A stretch of 64,000 nt of DNA from Parietaria judaica. Its lineage: Eukaryota; Streptophyta; Magnoliopsida; Rosales; Urticaceae. Numbering within the stretch: the first letter of the stretch is position 1; every line of letters begins with the position of its first letter. Where the stretch lies: positions 12,420,501-12,484,500 of the forward strand of contig OX940862.1 in assembly GCA_954871525.1 (NCBI GenBank). Direction: 5' to 3'. The translations under genes were made by a program, and so were the position numbers. The notes below the pieces were generated by a model. The model did no database searches, was not told where the DNA came from, and saw only the letters and a list, made by a program, of their open reading frames with translations. Shown here piece after piece: positions 58,201 to 64,000 of this stretch.

Positions 58201-60805
58201 ATTGATCTTTCCTCTGACCTTATGCGGAGGAAAACATCGAGCGATATCGAGAGTGTTTTGGACTTGATTGCTCAGGCTCTGACGATAAGCCCATACTCGG
58301 AAATATTGCTTGAAATGAAAGCCGAAGCCTTATTCTCGGTCTGTTCTATCTATCTTTCTTTTTAATATTCCTTGAATGTTTTTACCACGAGGGTTGCTTT
58401 TATTGAGTTTGGTCTCTTGTTGCAGATACGGAGGTATGAAGAGGCAATCGAGCTGTGTGATCAGACCGTTGATTCCGCTGAAAGAAACTCTGTTCCGATA
58501 GATCATGACCGCGCAAACCTGGAGAGCTCAAACCTCTCCAAATACTTTTATTACCGGGTATGGCGTTGCCGTGTCTCATTGAAATCGCATTGTCAATTAG
58601 GAAGACTTGAGGATGGTCTCACTTCATTGGAGAAGCTCTCAAACACTTGCATGTAAGTAATATACAGATATAATTTTGAATAGTTCTACCTATTTAATAT
58701 TCTAAATATATTTTGCATATTGAAATGAGAATATTTTAGAATATCAAAATGAGAAATAAAACTGAATCAAATCGAATCTAACAGAATAAAATATATTAAG
58801 TTATCACTAATTAATCTTTAAGATTCATCTACTGCTTAAAGTTTTCAATGTTTCTTTGTTCTGACTATTCTTTTAATGAATGTCACAGGAACGAGAACAA
58901 AATACTCGAATCCTTGCTTCCCCTAGCTGCCACTGTACGTGAGCTTGTGCATCATAAGGTACCTTCCACGTTTCATCTCGTGCTACTTTACTCGTGCGAA
59001 TAAAAAATCTCAAAAAGTGTTGACATTGTGAAGAGATCATAATAGCTGAGAAGTCATTATTTTTTCGCTGTTACTGGCAATAGTTGACTTACGTTGACTA
59101 GTTCAGGCTGCAGGAAACGAAGCGTTTCAATCGGGACGACACGTGGAAGCGGTCGAACGTTACTCTGCGGCTTTATCGTGTAATGTGGAGTCGCGCCCTT
59201 TCGCCGCTGTTTGTTTCTGCAATCGCGCGGCGGCACATAAGGCGCTGGGACAGATCTCTGATGCTATCGCAGATTGCAGCTTAGCTATGGCTCTCGATCG
59301 AAATTACCTCAAGGTATTTTTATGAGTACTTTTCCTCGGCGTGTTAAAATAAGGCGGAGAATTTTAATTTTTGCGCAACATGTGACATGTTGGAGAATAT
59401 ATTTGTCAATATTATTATTTTTCTGCAATCTTGTAGGGATTCATTGATGCTGCAAAAAAGTCCTATAATCTAATATATCGATCTCGGTTGGTAATTAATT
59501 AATAACCTACCCACGAATAAGCACTTTTCTCATAATTTTTAACATGTAAGGGCCAATGTACTACTCTTTTCAAGTATAGCGGGCATTTCTGCCAAAATTT
59601 AAAGTTCACTGTATTTCTTCTTTTGCGTAGCCCAGATAAAAAGCATAATGTTGCTCTTTTGATGTTTTAATAGGCTGTTTCAAGACGAGCAACTCTATAC
59701 GAGATGATCAGAGATTATAGTCAAGCAACTCGCGATCTCGAGAGACTGGTGGAATGTATCACAAAACAACTAGAGGAGAAGAACAGCGACACTGGATCTT
59801 CTGATAGATCCAGTAGTAGCGCGAATGATTTGAGACAAGCGCGTTTGCGTCTTTCAGAAGTGGAAGAAGAATCCCGGAAAGATATCCCCTTGAATATGTA
59901 CCTCATTTTGTACGTTTCTCGCCTCAACTATTTTTCTTCTTTTAACCGTTCATTTAACACCATTTTATGAGGGCTCAGTTGAGGTTGAAATTTGCGGTTA
60001 TGATGCGGCGGAAAAATGCCTCATGGCATACGCCTCAGCCACATGAAGCGGCTATGAGCTGCTCAGTATATAAAGCTGTACATTATCTATATTATCATAG
60101 AACGTCGAACAAATACAACTTAGATATTAAAGTTCCATTGTTCTCGACATCTTTCTTAATGAATATTGTGAACTTCCCGTCGTAAAAGAGAATTAACGAC
60201 AAGTAAATTTAAATCGTGGCAGGGGCGTTGATCCATCAGTTTCGACATCCGAAATCAAGAAGGCCTACCGTAAAGCTGCACTTCGGCATCACCCCGACAA
60301 GGTTTGTATGCTTTTGCTTGATGTTGTGCGTATAGTGGCAAAGCCATCATTGGCATTAAACGCGTGACTTTAATCACAGGCCGGTCAATTCTTCGCAAGA
60401 AGCGAAAATGGGGACGATGGCCTCTGGAAGGAGATCGCGGAAGAAGTTTACAAGGATGCCGACAGACTTTTCAAGATGATTGGAGAGGCGTACGCTGTTC
60501 TTTCAGACGCTAATAAGGTCCGTTACTGACATATCGAAATGCTTTTCTATCCTTTGTAAAGACAATCCAAAATGTTTTGATCGGATCATTATACCATTTT
60601 ACAGCGCGCTCGGTACGATGCCGATGAGGAGATGAGAAACATGCAGAAGAAACGAAACGGAAGCAACGTGTCAAGGGCACAAACAGACCCCCAGAGCTAC
60701 CCATTCGAAAGAAGCGGAAGTCGGCGACAATGGCGAGATGTCTGGAAAGCTTATGGCAGCTCGGCTTCGTCGTTTGCCGAAGCGACTCGGTCAAATAGGT
60801 ACTAG
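55293..60805 (+). CDS. TPR and C-terminal J-domain co-chaperone (At5g12430/At2g41520-like)
   Basis: Predicted Hsp70/Hsp90 co-chaperone. Exons: 55293-57262, 57609-57848, 57946-58075, 58186-58338, 58426-58652, 58889-58958, 59107-59313, 59674-59909, 60223-60301, 60380-60517, 60605-60805; GT-AG, in phase, about 1216 residues, similar to the Arabidopsis pair as I recall. Residues 1-656 are one exon, Ser/Glu-rich, low-complexity and probably disordered, with scattered FG/TF-type motifs (FVFGATWSDG, FTSKG, FTFSAS). TPR units follow (RGNQAYTSGDLSKAEDCYTQGI about 657-690; CYLSLGEVEDAALRFKRCL; RRYEEAIELCDQTV; AAGNEAFQSGRHVEAVERYSAAL about 931-955). The J domain (about 1072-1160) runs [30 protein letters not shown] with the HPD motif intact, then an acidic loop and AYAVLSDANKRARYD. 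The J domain being C-terminal to TPRs is the family architecture. Confidence 0.93.
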
Positions 60806-61697
60806 TGACAACATTGCTATAGATCGCGTTTTTCGTTCAATTTCCGCAAGGGGTACATTTGGAAATTCGCAGGTCAAACATGTAAGAGAACGCGACGGAA
60901 GCGAAGTGATCGCGAGTGTACATAACAGTGAAAGATTTTCCGCAAAGATTGGTTGTGAGAAGAACTCGCGTGCTCTTATAACGGATTCTAGCTCGTTAAT
61001 CCGCCGTTGTCGTGTACAGATCAAGATGAAAAACGACACGCAAATCGTGATAGCAATGAATTTGGATCAGTGATTCTTTCTTTCTTTAATTATTGAGTTT
61101 TGGTAGGAGTGTTGATTTTATTATACACGTTCTGAGAGTTTTTTTCCCCTTGTATACTGTATAGTAACTTTTGTGTGTTACCTAATAATTGAGTGAGTTT
61201 TTATTTAATTTAATTCATTTATTTCATGTTTATCAAAATAATACAAAGTTATTTGTTTCTTTGATATATATAACAAAATGGTTAAATTATATTATATGTT
61301 TTATACAATCTTCCATGTACATACTACATATGTTCTTTCTCAATGCAATTATGGCTCTTTCTCTACACTCAAAACTTCCATCACCTGAACTAATTAAACA
61401 CGAAGACTATAGACCGTTGATACTAAACTTAAAATACCTAAAATACCCTTGATAAAGAAAATACAATTAGTGACATATAATAACGCGGGTTTTTATGACC
61501 TTGTGAGAATGGCGGAGATGGTGATGGAATTTGTTTGTTGACTAGGGTGCTTGTAGAAAATGCTATACGTAGATTCCTAAGATGAGCATCTTTGGCTTCG
61601 TTTCAAGCATCCATGGTGGTCTGCTTCAACAATCAGCAATCAAATTTACCATTAACAAAAAGAAGAAGAGTAAATCTTATCATAAAAATTAGAGACT
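60806..61697. other. Convergent 3' region
   Basis: Between the TPR-J stop and the stop of the minus-strand dehydrogenase-like gene; should hold both 3' UTRs. The first 260 bases remain moderately GC-rich and open in the frame 60738-61073, but this runs past the TAG in a different frame and is probably UTR. Confidence 0.5.
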
Positions 61698-63679
61698 CTA
61701 CTTGTTCATCACAAAATTGAATGTGCCTTCAGAAGCACGCTTCAGAAGAGTTTCCCGAGCCTCCTTCGCGATTCCTTCGATCTAGACAAAGGCAGAATTG
61801 GATCATCAACACCTTGATAGAAGGGTTTAAATTTTCTAGTTGATAAACCTTTTCTTGCCGGTGTCGGTTTAAGACGGGGAATGTTTTGTGAAATATTAGA
61901 AAAGTGTTACCAATTCAAACCGGTAATTCCCTGTTTGACATCACTATTTGCTTTCCTCTTTTTCTTCCACAAATACCTCTTCTGGGAACCAAACTCCGGG
62001 CTGTGTGCTCCCCTCGAGAACCGCAAGAACAAACGCAGCTGTTGAAGTCCCAACCGATCTGCCAGACATAAAATATTCGAGGTCTTTAGAGACATTTTCC
62101 AAATGGAATATTTAAAATATCGTAAGAAATCCATGGTTTCTCGCAATTTTCTCGGTAAGTGATGCTGATTGGTAGAACTTTACATATATATCGTTTCAGA
62201 ATGAATATCAGTATTGATATCAACATTTTTAAACATTGGCTAAATGTTAACCTTATAATCCAGATTAAGGCGATAATTCAGAGTAGAGCGGGAATCAACG
62301 AAGCTTACTCGGAAAGTTTCTTGTGGCTGAATAAGCCAACTGAACTCCGCCCATTCGAACACTCCAGCTCAACCTGCCTTAGACTCACCCGTCAAATTGA
62401 ACAAAAACGATAGTTGAAACATTTATGCAGTCTTATTTTATTGTATATATATTCTCACCCTCATCGACACTCGTTCTCCGGCAATCCCGTCAAGTGCTCG
62501 AACTACGGGATCGAACAGTTGAACCAGTTCCTTGACTTTGCTTCTGTCTCTCAATGTTTCCTAGGAAAGTGAGGTTTAGCCGAATCGGGTTAAGCTTAAA
62601 ATAAAATAAAAACACAAGTAAGCTTAGAGCTAAGAGAAAGGAATGTGGTACCAGAGGAAGAAGGTTAGTCATAGCTTCCATTCCCCAATTCCAGAAGAAC
62701 GGCGAGGTTCCAAAACGAGCACTGACGGTTGGTATTCCGAGCACTTCATGAGCGCTTCTAACCTCAGGCAGATTCCTTACATCACCAAGAAAACCAGGCC
62801 GGTTTCGGTTTATTTCACAGAGATACAAAAACTTTTTCAATTCTTTTTATCCATCTGTAAAACTCACAGAAGATAAACGTCTCTCTTCCCGATCCCTTTT
62901 CCGAAGTCGATGTTGAGCATCCCGCTATACGGCTTTAGTTTGGTCTTCTCTCCTGATCGAATAACCGTCATTAAGATTAATCATATGTAGATGAAATGAG
63001 GTTAATTAGGAAATAACTTTTTACTTGGAAGAAAAATTAAGAAACCTTTATTAAATGCGATGACTTCCTCCCCGAGAAGAAGAAAGCTCGTGGCCAATAT
63101 TGTCGGACCAGCCCCGCCCGTTCCAGCAGTGTAGTAGAAGAATCTGAGAGCAATAATATTCCACAAATAAAGCTTATAAACAATATGAGCACATATATAA
63201 ATATTTATATTTACCTTAGCCTTTCTGGTTCACCGTTGTTTTCGCTTCTTGCAGCGTCAACCAGTTCTGCTGCCATTACTGCAAGAAAATGTACGCAAGT
63301 AAGTTGTATTTGAACATAATTCTAGGCATTAAAATATCGATTTCAAAGAAGTTGTCGAGAGAGACCGTTGCTCACTCCAGGGTAGATACCCGCGGTCGTA
63401 ATGGCCGGAATATTAGCCGCAACCGCCTTATCACAGAAGGACTTTGCGCGCATTGCGTAGTTCGTATCGTCGCAGACGTCAACATAGGCTGTCTGTTATT
63501 CCACAGACCAAACACATCTATTCAAATATATATAACCCAACTTTTATGTATATAGATATACTATGATTGCAATGCGGTATAGTTAGCTTAGCTCACCTTG
63601 GTTTTAATGGCGGCTTCAAGAACAGAGCACTTGTCAGTCTGCTGAAATGGCCCAGCAGCATGAACCACAAGATCCACAT
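61698..63679 (-). CDS. Saccharopine dehydrogenase-like oxidoreductase (At1g50450-like), partial
   Basis: Plant/cyanobacterial family with a saccharopine-dehydrogenase NAD(P)-binding fold, plastid-predicted in Arabidopsis; the true substrate is unknown. Exons within the window: 63679-63597, 63492-63366, 63278-63215, 63143-63046, 62952-62868, 62775-62652, 62560-62459, 62373-62309, 62058-61977, 61781-61698; all GT-AG and in phase, about 304 residues plus stop. The visible part starts inside the Rossmann domain (DVDLVVHAAGPFQQTDKCSVLEAAIKTK), then AYVDVCDDTNYAMRAK, TAGIYPGVSNVMAAELV, YYTAGTGGAGPTILATSFLLLGEE, and ends GTFNFVMNK. The nucleotide-binding GGxGxxG and any transit peptide lie on upstream exons beyond the right edge. 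Truncation is due to the window, not a break in the gene. Confidence 0.92.
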
Positions 63680-64000
63680 CTACACACATTTTCAACATTT
63701 CTTGTCAAGCACGCAATCTTTTGTCATTTCTTTGACAAAATTCGCAGTTGATTACAAAAGACGAGTAGTTCCCGTAATGCCCCCTGAACTTTAATATTTG
63801 GCAGTAATACCCCTAGTTTATTTTTCTTTAAAAAATAAGTAGTATATTGTCAGCTACACGTTAAAATATGATGGGAAATTTTAACTCATTGTCAGCTAAG
63901 TTTAGAGTGTATTTTTTATTTTTTTATTTTTTTAACATAATTACCGAACAAGATCAATATACTAAATTATGAGATTTTTGTTAAGCACTCACTCAAAGAG
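63680..64000 (-). other. Intron of the dehydrogenase-like gene, running off the edge
   Basis: AT-rich sequence upstream of the first visible exon acceptor (63681-63680). No further exon is recognisable before the window ends. Confidence 0.6.

Noticed and set aside
60738..61073. 111-codon frame overlapping the end of the TPR-J gene
   Set aside because: Different frame from the J-domain exon, which ends in TAG at 60803-60805; probably 3' UTR.
1..64000. tRNA, rRNA, known microRNA or organelle-derived sequence
   Set aside because: I looked for B-box-like GGTTCGA contexts with a pairing acceptor stem and for several common plant microRNA cores and found none convincing; by eye this search is not exhaustive.

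Overview
The window is nuclear DNA of a flowering plant, almost certainly a eudicot. It is AT-rich, its genes are split by short GT-AG introns, it has many (TA)n and (GA)n microsatellites and small DNA transposons, and every recognisable protein belongs to a land-plant family. I could not identify the species. Exon models were joined by hand from splice signals and reading phase, and all of the complete models close in frame from ATG to stop.

Layout, left to right. (1) 374-5245, minus: half-size ABC transporter of the ABCG12/ABCG15 (CER5-type) clade. (2) 9071-11316, plus: exosome subunit RRP45 (CER7-type), head-to-head with the transporter. (3) 15844-20708, plus: predicted secreted protein of about 885 residues, built from about 14 propeller-blade-like repeats. 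(4) 21311-22651, minus: Y14/RBM8A, an exon junction complex core protein, convergent with (3). (5) 23784-24413, minus: intronless DUF679/DMP membrane protein. (6) 30342-32356 and 38378-40674, plus: two paralogous seven-exon CCCH zinc-finger + RRM proteins about 6 kb apart. (7) 46645-47154, plus: a small two-exon coiled-coil protein of about 90 residues. (8) 50770-52714, minus: secreted GH17 beta-1,3-glucanase. (9) 55293-60805, plus: TPR + J-domain co-chaperone of about 1216 residues. (10) 61698-63679, minus: saccharopine dehydrogenase-like oxidoreductase, cut by the right edge of the window.

The spaces between genes hold several well-delimited transposon relics. Four are non-autonomous hAT-type elements with 8-bp target duplications and YARNG termini (5947-6653, 27816-28111, 29818-29992, 37564-37869). 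One is a nearly 1-kb foldback element with Mutator-like 9-bp duplications (28254-29230). A probable solo LTR lies at 49427-50198. The two elements at 27816 and 37564 share termini and an unusual interior made of TCGCGAC-type palindromic repeats plus a (GA)n/(CT)n core.

The genes are not a single pathway. The one suggestive functional link is the head-to-head neighbouring of a CER5-type wax exporter and a CER7-type exosome subunit, both tied to cuticular wax in Arabidopsis. Several housekeeping/RNA genes (RRP45, Y14, TPR-J) carry telo-box or TGTCGTTT-rich upstream regions. I saw no tRNA, rRNA, organelle insertion, CRISPR-like array or viral gene. No clearly new multi-gene system is evident; the more novel items are the TCGCGAC elements, the double-propeller protein and a promoter-like island without a gene.
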